From positions 112,377-176,376 of the forward strand of contig JBFLWP010000005.1 of the NCBI GenBank assembly GCA_040757595.1: 64,000 bases of DNA, written 5' to 3'. The notes under the pieces are model-generated. The model saw only the letters and a program-made list of their open reading frames with translations. It did not search any database and was not told the DNA's origin. Numbering within the stretch: position 1 is the first letter of the stretch; each line of letters opens with the position of its first letter. Shown piece after piece: positions 1 through 9,046 of the stretch. Made by a program: the position numbers and the translations under genes. The DNA comes from Nitrospirota bacterium (lineage in GTDB: Bacteria; Nitrospirota; Nitrospiria; Nitrospirales; Nitrospiraceae).

Positions 1-398
1 CGGTTGCCTTCGTCCAGCACGCAGACCCCGCCGGTCAGGATCGCGGACACCAGCGGAGAGGCGTGGTAGGCGATCGTGCCGGATTCCGCCAGGACCGGCG
101 TGACCAGCAGGTCTTCGGGCCGCGTGTCCGCCGTGCACTGGAAGATGTAGAGGTCCTGCTTGCGCTCCTTGGCTCCGGCCATCGCGAGGGTGGTCTTCCC
201 GATGCCCGGGTGGCCGGTGATGCGGGGGGAGAGCGCCGAGTCCCGGGCGTCGATCACGAGCCAGCAGGCCAGCAACTGCTTGAGGATCTCCCGCTCGCCG
301 ATCCATTCCTGGCCGGTGTCCATCGGCTGGGCCAAGCGGAGCGTGACGCCGTCCACGACGACCGTTCGCTGGGATCCGAGCTCGGACTTGCGGGACAT
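1..398 (-). CDS. AAA-family ATPase, MoxR-like (5' part; runs off the left edge)
   Basis: The minus strand encodes the first 132 residues of an ATPase that continues past the window edge. A Walker A motif, GHPGIGKTT, lies near residue 70 and a Walker B-like VCVLDEGN is the last thing visible. The order (about 60 residues, P-loop, then a short spacer to a LDEGN Walker B) resembles MoxR/AAA_5 ATPases, which remodel protein complexes and often assist metal-cofactor insertion. The ATG at 398 is preceded by AAGGAG about 15 nt upstream. The gene is divergent from the LysM lipoprotein gene. Sensor 2 and any C-terminal domain are outside the window, so the family call is provisional. Confidence 0.7.
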   Translation of the reverse strand, partial: MSRKSELGSQRTVVVDGVTLRLAQPMDTGQEWIGEREILKQLLACWLVIDARDSALSPRITGHPGIGKTTLAMAGAKERKQDLYIFQCTADTRPEDLLVTPVLAESGTIAYHASPLVSAILTGGVCVLDEGN

Positions 399-519
399 GG
401 GGACCGACGCCGCTCCTTTCCAGCGCGCCGCGCGCGCTCGGCTGAAACCGTAACATACCCTCGCGGGAGGGTCAAACGCGGAAACTCCCGTCCGGTGTGC
501 GGTTCGAGCGCCTTTCGCT

Positions 520-548
520 TTGACATTCGACGGCGCCGGTTCTATCCT
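520..548 (+). promoter_or_regulatory. sigma70-type promoter for the LysM lipoprotein gene
   Basis: TTGACA at 520-525 and TATCCT at 543-548 are separated by exactly 17 nt. GAAGAGGAG follows at 581-589, ahead of the ATG at 602. Confidence 0.7.
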
Positions 549-601
549 TGGGGTTCCCGATCGGAGCGCACCAATATCACGAAGAGGAGACGGATACACG
601 T

Positions 602-1186
602 ATGAAACGGCTTACCGTGAAGTCCCTTGCCCTGTTCTGCGCGAGCTGGGTCCTGCTGGCCGGCTGTGTGATGACCGAGAAGTACGAGGCGGAAAAGGCC
701 CGCGCGATGAACTTCCAGCGGCTCCTGGCCCAGGAGGAGAAGCGGACGGGCGAGATGGACAGCGAGCTCAAGCGCCTGAAGCGGGAGAGCGCCGACCTCG
801 AGGCCAGGAACCGGGAGTTGACCGCCCAGCTCCAGGCGGTTCGGGAGCAATTGGCCAGGGTGCAGGAAGAGATGGCCTTGCGGGAAGCCGCCATGACGAA
901 GAAGGCCGCGGAGTCCGCCAAAGCTCCCAAGGGCAGGCGGGCGGACAGGGGCGACAAGGACTTGCTGGGGACCTTGGAGGAGCCGCCGGCCGAGGTTGCG
1001 ACACCGGAGCCGAGCGGCACGGTCACGGTGGGCGGGACCGCACGTTACCACGAGGTCAAGCCGGGCGAGACCCTCTTCAGCATTGCCAAGCGGTACGGGA
1101 CCGACGTGAAAACGCTCAAGAGCTGGAACAGCCTGCGCAGCAATTCCATTGAAGTGGGCCAGAGGCTCGTGGTTGGGCGCGAATAG
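602..1186 (+). CDS. LysM-domain lipoprotein with coiled coil
   Basis: A 194-residue secreted lipoprotein. It has a signal peptide with lipobox LLAGC near residue 20, a long charged coiled coil (about residues 25-110, rich in E, K, R and L), a linker, and a C-terminal LysM module (about 148-193, [18 protein letters not shown]) that binds peptidoglycan glycan strands. It should be anchored by its N-terminal lipid and tether or organise the wall through LysM. The ATG at 602 is chosen over an upstream TTG because a purine-rich ribosome site (581-589) and a good promoter precede it. The stop codon is followed at once by a heptad repeat. The specific role is unknown. Confidence 0.85.
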   Translation: MKRLTVKSLALFCASWVLLAGCVMTEKYEAEKARAMNFQRLLAQEEKRTGEMDSELKRLKRESADLEARNRELTAQLQAVREQLARVQEEMALREAAMTKKAAESAKAPKGRRADRGDKDLLGTLEEPPAEVATPEPSGTVTVGGTARYHEVKPGETLFSIAKRYGTDVKTLKSWNSLRSNSIEVGQRLVVGRE

Positions 1187-1214
1187 GTGAATGGTGATCC
1201 GTGAACCGTGAGAG
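1187..1214 (+). repeat. heptad repeat array (4 units)
   Basis: Four contiguous 7-mers of the GTGANNN type (gtgaatg, gtgatcc, gtgaacc, gtgagag) start directly after the stop codon of the LysM gene. No complementary right arm is visible. Confidence 0.6.
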
Positions 1215-1256
1215 CGGGGAGCGAGCACCTAGACAGGCGCGGCTGGCCTCAATTGG

Positions 1257-1284
1257 TTGACTTCTGGGGACGAGGGTGTAACTT
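1257..1284 (+). promoter_or_regulatory. promoter for the TPR-kinase gene
   Basis: TTGACT (1257-1262), a 16-nt spacer and TAACTT (1279-1284). Predicted transcription starts near 1291, which supports the ATG at 1307 over the GTG at 1208. Confidence 0.5.
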
Positions 1285-1306
1285 ACGGAAAACAACGGTC
1301 CCACGG

Positions 1307-3709
1307 ATGCTCCTCCTCAATCCTTCGGCAAGACGCGAAAAGGCCTATGCGGACGGCAATTGGGACAAGGTCATCTCGATTGCCCTCAAACAGCTCAAGA
1401 GCGATCCGGAGGACATCAAGGCCCTGAATGACCTCGCCGATGCCTATTACCAGAAGGGCATGATCGACGAGGCTTACGAAACCTGCCGGCAGATCAACTC
1501 CTCCCATCCGGTGTCCGATTTCCAGCGGCAATTCGCCACCCTCGGCCTCCGGTACATGCGGTATCACCTGGTCCTGGGGACGATCCTGTACAAGAAGGGG
1601 CGCTACGACGAGGCCCTCCAGCTGCTCAACCACCTGAAGTTCCTCAAAGGGCATCTCTCCGACAAATTCCACCTGTCCGCTCAAATCCACCTTGCCCGAG
1701 GCAACGTGGACCAGGCGGTCGCCGAATACGAGCAGATGTGGAAGTGGCGCCCCGACCGGACGCCGAAGGTCCTCAAGAACCTCGGTTTGCTCACGACGAA
1801 GCACCCGCGGCACGCAAAAGCCCAGCGGCTCTACATCGAGATCCTCAAGAAGAGCGATCAGCTCAACGCCCGCGTCGCCCAGTGGGAAAAGTCCGCGCAG
1901 AGCGGCAAGGCCGATCCTTCCGACTTGTACCGGCTGGGGTACTATTATCAGTCCGAAGGGAAGGATCAGAAGGCCGTCGAGCTCTTTCTGCAGTACCGGC
2001 AGAGCCGTCCGGACGACCCGGAAATCCATTGGCACCTCGGCGACCTCTACGGAGAGCGCGGTGAGGGCGTGAAGGCGATGCAGCAGTACCGGAGGGTCGT
2101 CGAACTCAGTCCGGAAAAGCTGGACATGGTCGTCGCCAAGCTCGACGGGCTGGTCCGGTACGCGAACGAGCGGGAGAAGCCCGCGATCGTCTGCGAAGTC
2201 ATTTCGCTGCATCTCAGCACGGGCAAGCTGAAGGCCGTCCGCGAGAAGCTGGAGCAACTGGCCCCGGCCGTTCAGGTGGACCGGGAGCTGAGGGGGAAGG
2301 TCGCGGCGATGCTGGTCGCCAGCCTGGAGCGCTACATGGAGACGGGCGAGCTGGACGCGGCCAGAACGGTCCAGGAACAGTTGCTCCTGCTCGATCCGAC
2401 GAATCCCGGCTTTCAGGCGCGCTTGCGCGAGATGGACGAGCTCCTGGGTCAGAAGAGGATCCAGGAGATGGAAGAGATCCTCCGGATGGGGCTGCTGGCC
2501 CCTCACGAGACGACCCGGGTCCTCTTCGAGCTCGGAGAGGCCTATCGCAAGCGCGGGGAACCGGACGAGAAACAGCTCTCGGTCTACCAGCAATTGGCTC
2601 GGTCCGAGTCTCCTTACCAGGCCGACGCGCTGTTGCGGCTCGGCCTGATCTTTCTGCGAAAGGGATTGGACGATCTCGCCGAGGGCCAGTTCGCGAAGCT
2701 GCAGCAGATGGCAATTCCCAACGAGAAGCGGGCGCAGTGCTTCTACCAGATCGGCCTGGCCTACGAAGGTCAGGACGTTCTGGACAGGGCGCGGGAGTAT
2801 TACAAGAAGACCCTGGAGATCGACGCCACCTACCAGGACGTGGCCAGACGGCTGGAGCACTTTCCCAGGCTCACCCCGTCCCTGGCCTCGACGCAGACCG
2901 TTTCGCAGAAGGATCCCACCGCCGTCCTCCAGGAGCGCTACGAAGCGGTCACCAGGATCGGGACCGGCGGAATGGGGACGGTCTTTCGCGCGGTGGACCG
3001 CGTGCTTCGCCGCACCGTGGCCCTCAAATTCATGAAAGAGGACTTCCAGCGCGACCCCGAGGCGGTGGCGCGATTCATCCGGGAGGCCCAGGCGGCGAGC
3101 AACCTGCGGCATCCGGGCATCGTGGCGATCTATGACATCCACGTCCAGGAACCGATCTACATCGCCATGGAGTATGTGGAGGGCGGAACCTTGCGCGACC
3201 TCTTGCGGCAGCGGAACCTGCCCGTGGAGGAGATCAGGGCGATCGCGCTCCAGCTCTGCGACGCGTTCGGGTACGCCCACGGCAACGGGGTGGTGCACCG
3301 GGACATCAAGCCGGACAATATTCTCATGGCTTCCGACGGGAAGGTGAAAATCGCCGATTTCGGGCTGGCCCGGGTTGCGGAGGGAAGCACGGCGATGACG
3401 AGGACGGGGACGGTCATGGGGACCCCCAAGTACATGGCGCCCGAGCAGATCCAGGGCAAGGCCGCCGACGCGCGAACGGACATCTACGCCTTCGGCGTGA
3501 TGCTGTACGAGCTGCTGACGGGAAAGGTCCCGTTCAGCGACGGGGACGTGGCGTACCGGCAGATCCACGAGATGCCCCTGTCGCCGCGCCTGCTCAACGC
3601 GGACGTCCCGGAGCAGTTCGACACGGTCGTCATGACCTGCCTGCAAAAGAAGCCGGAAGGCCGGTTCCCGTCCATGGAGGAGGTCGGCCGGGCCCTCCAG
3701 GGCCCGTGA
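1307..3709 (+). CDS. TPR-repeat serine/threonine protein kinase
   Basis: An 800-residue protein with many tetratricopeptide-type helices (about residues 10-530) followed by a Hanks-type kinase domain (about 543-795). The kinase signature is complete: glycine loop GTGGMGTVF, VALKFM lysine, catalytic HRDIKPDN, DFGLA metal-binding motif and APEQ at the end of the activation segment. It should phosphorylate Ser/Thr of partners recruited by the TPR array. No transmembrane helix is seen, so it is probably cytosolic. A longer reading from GTG 1208 exists, but the promoter lies inside that extension. The cyclase gene follows 76 nt downstream on the same strand, so the two may share a signalling pathway. 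Substrates are unknown. Confidence 0.9.
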   Translation: MLLLNPSARREKAYADGNWDKVISIALKQLKSDPEDIKALNDLADAYYQKGMIDEAYETCRQINSSHPVSDFQRQFATLGLRYMRYHLVLGTILYKKGRYDEALQLLNHLKFLKGHLSDKFHLSAQIHLARGNVDQAVAEYEQMWKWRPDRTPKVLKNLGLLTTKHPRHAKAQRLYIEILKKSDQLNARVAQWEKSAQSGKADPSDLYRLGYYYQSEGKDQKAVELFLQYRQSRPDDPEIHWHLGDLYGERGEGVKAMQQYRRVVELSPEKLDMVVAKLDGLVRYANEREKPAIVCEVISLHLSTGKLKAVREKLEQLAPAVQVDRELRGKVAAMLVASLERYMETGELDAARTVQEQLLLLDPTNPGFQARLREMDELLGQKRIQEMEEILRMGLLAPHETTRVLFELGEAYRKRGEPDEKQLSVYQQLARSESPYQADALLRLGLIFLRKGLDDLAEGQFAKLQQMAIPNEKRAQCFYQIGLAYEGQDVLDRAREYYKKTLEIDATYQDVARRLEHFPRLTPSLASTQTVSQKDPTAVLQERYEAVTRIGTGGMGTVFRAVDRVLRRTVALKFMKEDFQRDPEAVARFIREAQAASNLRHPGIVAIYDIHVQEPIYIAMEYVEGGTLRDLLRQRNLPVEEIRAIALQLCDAFGYAHGNGVVHRDIKPDNILMASDGKVKIADFGLARVAEGSTAMTRTGTVMGTPKYMAPEQIQGKAADARTDIYAFGVMLYELLTGKVPFSDGDVAYRQIHEMPLSPRLLNADVPEQFDTVVMTCLQKKPEGRFPSMEEVGRALQGP

Positions 3710-3785
3710 CCCGAGCCGATTCTTCTCGTCGCATGTCGGGGCCCTCTCGTCCACCCATTCCGAAAGCCAGCGGGGAATACCAGCG

Positions 3786-5549
3786 ATGACGTCCTGCCCC
3801 CACTGCGGTCAGGAGCAGGCCGGCGCGACCTATTGCGACCACTGCCGGGTGCACATCGGGCTGTACCGCGACGTGAAGCAGGCCCTGGCCTCGCTGGAGT
3901 CGGGGCTCGGCGAGGTCCGGCAACTCTCCTCGGCCCCGAAGCCGGGCGTGGCTCCTTCCACGGACCCTCTGAAGAAGCTCGTCGAGGCGTACCAGACGTT
4001 GCGGAAGAGCTTCGAGGGCCTGAGCCGAGCCCAGCGGGAGATGGCGACGCTGGCGGAGGTCGGCCGGATGGTCAACTCGGTCCTCGCGATGGACCGGCTG
4101 CTCGACCTGATCATGGACATGGCGGTGAAGGTGATGAACGCCGAGCGAGGGTTCCTGATGCTGGAGGACCCGGAGACCGGCGAGTTGGCGATCGTGGTCG
4201 CCCGGAACATGGAGGCGGCGCTTCAGGACAAGCAGCAGTGGAAGATCAGCAGCAACATCTGCAGCCGTGTGGCCAAGGAGGGGCAGCCCATCCTTGCCAC
4301 CGACGCGCAGAAGGAGGACCAATTCCAGGGGATGCAGAGCGTGATGGCGCAGCACGTCCGCTCGCTCCTGTGCGTGCCCATGCAACTGAAGACGGGGGAA
4401 GTGATCGGGGTGATCTACGTGGACAACCGCATGGTCTCCGGCGCCTTCTCGGCCGAGAGCCTGGAGTTCCTCACGGGATTCGCCCACCAGGCGGCCATCG
4501 CGGTCGAGAACGCCCGGCTCTACGAGAACGTCCAGAAGGAGACGAAGGCCCGCCTGAACCTCCAGCGGTACCTCTCGCCCAACCTGGTGGACGACGTCAT
4601 GAGCCGCAAGGAGGTGCTGGCGCTGGGCGGGCAGCGGGTCGTCTGCTCCGTGCTCTTCGCCGACCTCTGCGGGTTCACCCCGCTCTCCCAACGGCTCGAT
4701 CCGGAGAAGGTCGTGCAGTTTCTGAACGAGTACTTTTCCGCGATGGCCGACGTCATTTTCGAGCACCACGGGACCCTCGACAAGTTCATCGGCGACGCCA
4801 TCATGGCCGTCTTCGGGGCGCCGGTGCCGACCCCCGCCCACGCCTCGAACGCCGTGTCGGCCGCGCTCGCCATGCAGCGGGAAGCCAGGCGGCTCCAGGA
4901 GAAGGCCGGCCGGGAGGGAGGCCAGACGCTGGAGCTGCGGATCGGCATCAACAGCGGGGAGGTGATCGCGGGCAACATCGGATCGCCTTCCCGGATCGAG
5001 TACACGGTCATCGGCGATCAGGTGAACCTCGCGGCCCGCTTGGAGCCCCTAGCGCCCGCGGGCGGGATTCTGATCAGCGGCTCGACCTATCGGTACGTGA
5101 AGGATCTGGTGAAGGTGCAGAGGCTCCCGGATGTCGAGGTGAAGGGCCGGACCGGGCTGGTGGAGGTGTATCAAGTCCAGGATCTGCTGGCCCAGGAGGC
5201 GAAACCCGAGGCGAAGGACCTCCGGCGGCACGCGCGGCAGGACGTTTCGCTCTTCGCCATCTATCGGGATCGGCGACAGAGCCGGATGTTCCAGGGGTCG
5301 GTCAAGAACATCAGCCTGGGGGGAATCCAGCTCAGCACGAGGGAGGAATTCCCGGCCGGGTCGGAAATCGTCCTGTCGTTCAGCCTGCCCAACGGCGAAA
5401 AGCTCGGGGAGATCGAGGCTCGCGTGGTCCGGACTCAGCAGTTGGTGGACGATCGGGGAAAAAGCTATTTCAAGCTGGGCGTTCAATTTACCAAGTGCGC
5501 GGAAGAGGATCGGGAGAAGATCGGCCGAGTGAGCCGCCAGCCTTCCTGA
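3786..5549 (+). CDS. zinc-ribbon / GAF / class III adenylate cyclase / PilZ protein
   Basis: A 587-residue multidomain signalling protein. Two CxxC pairs (CPHC and CDHC, residues 4-22) make an N-terminal zinc ribbon. A GAF sensor follows (about 90-255), then a class III nucleotide cyclase domain (about 275-455) and a C-terminal PilZ domain (about 475-580). The cyclase has both metal aspartates (FADLCGF and GDAIMAVFG), the Lys of DKFIGD and the Asp of IGDQVNLAARL, a pattern typical of ATP-specific enzymes. The PilZ domain keeps RRHAR and NISLGG, the c-di-GMP-binding residues. The protein may therefore make cAMP under c-di-GMP and GAF-ligand control. It lies just downstream of the TPR kinase. 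Confidence 0.85.
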   Translation: MTSCPHCGQEQAGATYCDHCRVHIGLYRDVKQALASLESGLGEVRQLSSAPKPGVAPSTDPLKKLVEAYQTLRKSFEGLSRAQREMATLAEVGRMVNSVLAMDRLLDLIMDMAVKVMNAERGFLMLEDPETGELAIVVARNMEAALQDKQQWKISSNICSRVAKEGQPILATDAQKEDQFQGMQSVMAQHVRSLLCVPMQLKTGEVIGVIYVDNRMVSGAFSAESLEFLTGFAHQAAIAVENARLYENVQKETKARLNLQRYLSPNLVDDVMSRKEVLALGGQRVVCSVLFADLCGFTPLSQRLDPEKVVQFLNEYFSAMADVIFEHHGTLDKFIGDAIMAVFGAPVPTPAHASNAVSAALAMQREARRLQEKAGREGGQTLELRIGINSGEVIAGNIGSPSRIEYTVIGDQVNLAARLEPLAPAGGILISGSTYRYVKDLVKVQRLPDVEVKGRTGLVEVYQVQDLLAQEAKPEAKDLRRHARQDVSLFAIYRDRRQSRMFQGSVKNISLGGIQLSTREEFPAGSEIVLSFSLPNGEKLGEIEARVVRTQQLVDDRGKSYFKLGVQFTKCAEEDREKIGRVSRQPS

Positions 5550-5601
5550 GTTCCCGCCCTCCGACCCTGAGCATCCTCACATGGCCTCTCCGGTCGGTTC
5601 G

Positions 5602-5631
5602 TTGACTTTTTCCAAATGCGCATGCTAGCTT
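5602..5631 (+). promoter_or_regulatory. trpE promoter (extended -10)
   Basis: TTGACT (5602-5607), 18 nt, TAGCTT (5626-5631) with a TGC just before the -10. The predicted start site falls at about 5638, next to the ATG at 5637, so the trp transcript may be leaderless. No Trp-rich leader peptide is seen. Confidence 0.55.
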
Positions 5632-5636
5632 TCCGC

Positions 5637-7163
5637 ATGGAAAAGCCTGCCTTTTCATTGAGTTTCGATGAGTTTCGGGCCCTCGCTTCCCGCGGGAACC
5701 TGATTCCCCTCTATCGCGAAATCCTGGCCGATTTCGAGACACCGGTCTCGGCCCTCACCAAGATCGATCACGGCCCGTCCGCCTATCTCCTGGAGAGCGT
5801 GGAGGGCGGGGAGAACTGGGCCCGCTACTCCTTCCTGGGCAGCGGGTCGCCGGTTGTCATCCGGGAAGACCGCGGCTCGTTGCTGGTCACGCGGGGCTCC
5901 AGGACCGAGCGGATCCCGCTTCGAGAGAAGACCGGCGAGACTCCGCTCGATCGCCTGCGCGACATCATGGCCGAGTACCGGCCGGTCACGGTGCCGGGCC
6001 TCCCGCGGTTCGTGGGCGGGGCGGTCGGGTACCTGGGCTACGACGTCGTCCGGTACTTCGAGGACCTGCCCCAGCGCCGCAAGGACACGCTGGGCCTGCC
6101 GGACCTGGCGTTCCTGCTCACCGAGACCCTGCTGATCTTCGACAACGTGGCGCAGAAGATCAAGGTGGTCGCGAACGCCCACGTGCCGTCCGGCCGGGAG
6201 CCGGAGCTGAAGCGCGCCTATGCCGACGCGACGGCCCGCATCGAGAAGATGATCGCGCGGCTCAAGCGGCCGCTGCGCCGCCTGGCCCCCGCGCGGCGCC
6301 GGCCTCCCGCCGCCAGCCAGGCTGGCCCCCGGTTCACTCCGAACATGAGCCAGGCGGATTTCGAGAAGATGGTGATGCGGACCAAGGAGTACATCCGGGC
6401 CGGCGACATCATCCAGACCGTCCTGTCCCAGCGGTGGGAGACCAGGATCCGGACGAAACCGTTCGAGATCTACCGGGCGCTGCGCGTGGTCAATCCCTCT
6501 CCGTACATGTACTACCTGAGAGTCGGCGGGGTGGAGCTGGTGGGATCCTCGCCGGAGACGCTGGTCCGTTGCGAGGACGGCCGCGTCTCGGTCAGGCCGA
6601 TTGCGGGCACCAGGCGCCGCGGCGCGACCGAGGAGCAGGACCGGGCGTTGGAGCGGGAGCTGCTCGCGGACGAGAAGGAGCGGGCGGAGCACGTGATGCT
6701 CGTGGACCTGGGCCGGAACGACATCGGCCGGGTGGCCAAGAGCGGCACGGTCAAGGTGGACGCCCTGATGACGATCGAGCGCTACTCCCACGTGATGCAC
6801 ATCGTGTCCGAGGTGAACGGGGAGCTGGCTCCGTCCCGGTCGGCCTACGACGTGATGAAGGCCTGCTTCCCCGCCGGCACCGTCTCGGGCGCGCCCAAGA
6901 TCCGCGCGATGGAGATCATCGAGGAGCTGGAGCCGACGAGGCGCGGGCCCTACGCGGGCGCGGTGGGATACTTCGGCTTCTCGGGCAACATGGACACCTG
7001 CATCAACATCCGCACGGTCGTGATCAAGGGGCGACAGGCCTACATCCAGGCCGGGGCTGGGATCGTGGCCGATTCGGACCCGGAGCGGGAGTACGAGGAG
7101 ACCTGCAACAAGGCGCGGGCCATGATGCAGGCCATCGAGCTGGCGGAACGGGGCCTGGAATGA
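5637..7163 (+). CDS. trpE: anthranilate synthase component I
   Basis: Converts chorismate and glutamine-derived ammonia to anthranilate, the first committed step to tryptophan. The 508-residue protein has the N-terminal regulatory domain with the LLES motif that binds feedback tryptophan, and a C-terminal chorismate-binding domain with PIAGTRRRG, DLGRNDIGRV and the SGAPKIRAM segment. In-frame ATGs at 5616 and 5622 lie inside the predicted promoter, so the start at 5637 is preferred. It heads the operon trpE-G-D-C-x-x-F-B-A. A heptad-repeat element rather than a simple spacer separates it from trpG. Confidence 0.95.
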   Translation: MEKPAFSLSFDEFRALASRGNLIPLYREILADFETPVSALTKIDHGPSAYLLESVEGGENWARYSFLGSGSPVVIREDRGSLLVTRGSRTERIPLREKTGETPLDRLRDIMAEYRPVTVPGLPRFVGGAVGYLGYDVVRYFEDLPQRRKDTLGLPDLAFLLTETLLIFDNVAQKIKVVANAHVPSGREPELKRAYADATARIEKMIARLKRPLRRLAPARRRPPAASQAGPRFTPNMSQADFEKMVMRTKEYIRAGDIIQTVLSQRWETRIRTKPFEIYRALRVVNPSPYMYYLRVGGVELVGSSPETLVRCEDGRVSVRPIAGTRRRGATEEQDRALERELLADEKERAEHVMLVDLGRNDIGRVAKSGTVKVDALMTIERYSHVMHIVSEVNGELAPSRSAYDVMKACFPAGTVSGAPKIRAMEIIEELEPTRRGPYAGAVGYFGFSGNMDTCINIRTVVIKGRQAYIQAGAGIVADSDPEREYEETCNKARAMMQAIELAERGLE

Positions 7164-7167
7164 GACA

Positions 7168-7265
7168 GTGATGGGTGATGGGTCATGGGTGATAAGTAAA
7201 GGCGGAAGCCGACGCGGGGAGCCAGATATTCTGGCTCATCACGCGTCACGCATCACTGATCACGG
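7168..7265 (+). repeat. heptad repeat element, two arms around a hairpin
   Basis: Left arm of four 7-mers (gtgatgg, gtgatgg, gtcatgg, gtgataa; 7168-7195), right arm in the complementary orientation (7231-7265). Between them lies a perfect 7-bp hairpin AGCCAGA-TAT-TCTGGCT (7220-7236). It occupies nearly the whole trpE-trpG gap. Confidence 0.7.
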
Positions 7266-7273
7266 TTTCTGAC

Positions 7274-7837
7274 ATGCTGTTGATGGTCGACAACTACGAT
7301 TCCTTCACCTACAACCTCGTCCAGTATTTCGGCGAGCTGGGGGAGGACGTCCGGGTGTACCGGAACGACAAGATCACGGTCGAAGAGATCGAGGCCCTGC
7401 GGCCGCAACGGCTCGTGATCTCGCCAGGCCCCTGCACGCCCAAGGAGGCCGGCGTCTCGGTAGAGACGATCCGCCATTTCGCCGGCCATCTGCCGGTGTT
7501 GGGCGTCTGCCTGGGGCACCAGTCGCTCGCCGTGGCCTTCGGCGGGGAGGTGATCCGGGCCGACCGGCTGATGCACGGCAAGACCTCCATGATCCACCAC
7601 GACGGGAAGACCATCTTCCGGGATCTGCCGAACCCTTTCGAGGCGACCCGCTATCACTCGCTGCTGGTCAACCGGGCCAACCTGCCCGATTGTCTGGAGG
7701 TGTCGGCGGAGACGGCGGAAGGGGAGATCATGGGGCTGCGCCACAGGACCCTCTGCGTCGAGGGCGTCCAATTCCACCCCGAATCCATTCTCACGGCGGC
7801 CGGCATGGATCTCTTACGCAACTTCTTGAAGCTGTGA
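7274..7837 (+). CDS. trpG: anthranilate synthase component II (glutamine amidotransferase)
   Basis: A 187-residue class I glutamine amidotransferase that releases ammonia from glutamine for TrpE. The nucleophile Cys is in GVCLGHQ, and the His/Glu of the triad are in QFHPES near the C-terminus. The oxyanion-hole motif SPGPCTP is also present. Length is normal for a stand-alone TrpG, which in many bacteria also serves p-aminobenzoate synthase as PabA. No pabB is seen here, so dual use is possible but not shown. The ATG sits nine bases after the right arm of a repeat, without a strong ribosome site. Confidence 0.94.
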   Translation: MLLMVDNYDSFTYNLVQYFGELGEDVRVYRNDKITVEEIEALRPQRLVISPGPCTPKEAGVSVETIRHFAGHLPVLGVCLGHQSLAVAFGGEVIRADRLMHGKTSMIHHDGKTIFRDLPNPFEATRYHSLLVNRANLPDCLEVSAETAEGEIMGLRHRTLCVEGVQFHPESILTAAGMDLLRNFLKL

Positions 7838-7840
7838 AAC

Positions 7841-7930
7841 TTAGGCGCGGGGTGCGAGGCGAGGGGCGCGAGCTCGTCCGCGGCATCTTGTCCACGCCTC
7901 TAGCCCAGCGCCTCGCGCCTCGTGCCTGAC
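7841..7930 (+). repeat. GC-rich heptad repeat element
   Basis: The gap between trpG and trpD holds G-rich 7-periodic units of the type gcgaggc/gaggggc (about 7848-7872) and a C-rich complementary arm (about 7899-7926). It has the same two-arm layout as the GTGAC arrays but a different core. Confidence 0.5.
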
Positions 7931-7933
7931 ACC

Positions 7934-8953
7934 ATGATCAAGGACGCCATCGCCAAGCTCGCCGACCGGAACGACCTCTCGGACAAGGAGGCCGAGGAGG
8001 TCATGCTGGAGATCATGGACGGGGCCGCCACGCCCGCGCAGATCGCCGCCTACCTGATGGGGCTCCGCATGAAGGGCGAGACGGTGGACGAGATCGTCGG
8101 CTCGGCCCGGGCCATGCGGTCCCGGGCCGTCCGCCTCCGGGCGGCCGATCCGTTGGTCGTGGACACCTGCGGGACCGGCGGCGACCGGGCCCACACCTTC
8201 AACATCTCCACCACCGCGGCCTTCGTCGTGGCCGGCGGCGGGCTGACCGTCGCGAAGCACGGGAACCGTTCCGTCTCCTCCCGCTCCGGCAGCGCCGACG
8301 TGCTGGCGGCGCTCGGCGTCAAGATCGATCTTCCGCCCGACCGGGTGACGGACTGTGTGAACGAAGTCGGGATCGGATTCCTCTTCGCCCCGCTCTTCCA
8401 CGGAGCCATGAAACATTGCGCCGCGCCTCGCCAGGAGATGGGGATCCGGACCCTGCTGAACATCCTCGGCCCTTTGACCAATCCGGCCGGGGCCACCATC
8501 CAGGTGCTGGGGGTCTACGACGGGAACCTGACCGAGCTGCTGGCCAAGGTGCTGGTCCGGCTGGGCACGCAACATTGCTTCGTCGTGCACGGGATGGACG
8601 GGCTGGACGAGGTGACGCTGACCGAGCGGACCCGCGTGTCGGAGGGGAAGGCCGGGGTGGTTTCCAGCTATGTCGTGGAGCCGGAGGACTTCGGGCTTAG
8701 CCGTGTGCCGCTCCGGGACCTGACCGGGGGCACGGCGGAGGAGAACGCGGAGATCACCAGGGAGATTCTGCGGGGACGGAAGGGACCCAAGCGGGACATC
8801 GTCTGCATGAACGCGGCGCCGGCCTTCGTGGCCTGCGGCAAGGCCAAGACCCTACGGGAAGGGGTGGAGCTGGCCGGGAAGGTCATCAACGGCGGGGCGG
8901 CCTTTGAAAAGCTGGAGCGGCTCATCGCGTTCACAAATAGGCGTGACACGTGA
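7934..8953 (+). CDS. trpD: anthranilate phosphoribosyltransferase
   Basis: Transfers the phosphoribosyl group of PRPP to anthranilate, the second step of the pathway. The 339-residue sequence carries the DTCGTGGD PRPP-binding loop, the HGNRSVSSRSGSADVL segment and ILGPLTNPAG, all hallmarks of TrpD. The ATG at 7934 is preferred over a GTG 12 nt earlier that lies in repeat DNA. The last codons (R-R-D-T-stop) are read from a heptad repeat: the stop is the TGA of the second GTGA unit, so the C-terminus is repeat-derived. It is downstream of trpG and upstream of trpC on the same strand. Confidence 0.94.
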   Translation: MIKDAIAKLADRNDLSDKEAEEVMLEIMDGAATPAQIAAYLMGLRMKGETVDEIVGSARAMRSRAVRLRAADPLVVDTCGTGGDRAHTFNISTTAAFVVAGGGLTVAKHGNRSVSSRSGSADVLAALGVKIDLPPDRVTDCVNEVGIGFLFAPLFHGAMKHCAAPRQEMGIRTLLNILGPLTNPAGATIQVLGVYDGNLTELLAKVLVRLGTQHCFVVHGMDGLDEVTLTERTRVSEGKAGVVSSYVVEPEDFGLSRVPLRDLTGGTAEENAEITREILRGRKGPKRDIVCMNAAPAFVACGKAKTLREGVELAGKVINGGAAFEKLERLIAFTNRRDT

Positions 8954-9041
8954 TAGGTGACGCGTGACGAGTAAAGAAGGGACATACAGCGGCGATCTAC
9001 GCGCTGACTTCCTGTCACGTGTCACGCGTCACGCGTCACGG
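8943..9041 (+). repeat. heptad repeat element, two arms
   Basis: Left arm gtgacac, gtgatag, gtgacgc, gtgacga (8943-8970) followed by GTAAAG. Right arm of complementary gtcac units at 9011-9041. The left arm encodes the end and stop codon of trpD. Confidence 0.75.
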
Positions 9042-9046
9042 TTCCA

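Noticed and set aside
1283..3754. An 823-codon open frame on the minus strand opposite the TPR kinase
   Set aside because: It is a shadow of the high-GC plus-strand gene, which has clear TPR and kinase motifs. The minus-strand product has no recognisable domain or ribosome site.
5550..5636. A trp attenuator or leader peptide before trpE
   Set aside because: No short ORF with Trp codons and no terminator hairpin. The promoter abuts the start codon.
7168..9041. A CRISPR array
   Set aside because: The regularly spaced short repeats are contiguous degenerate 7-mers without unique spacers, and no cas genes are present.
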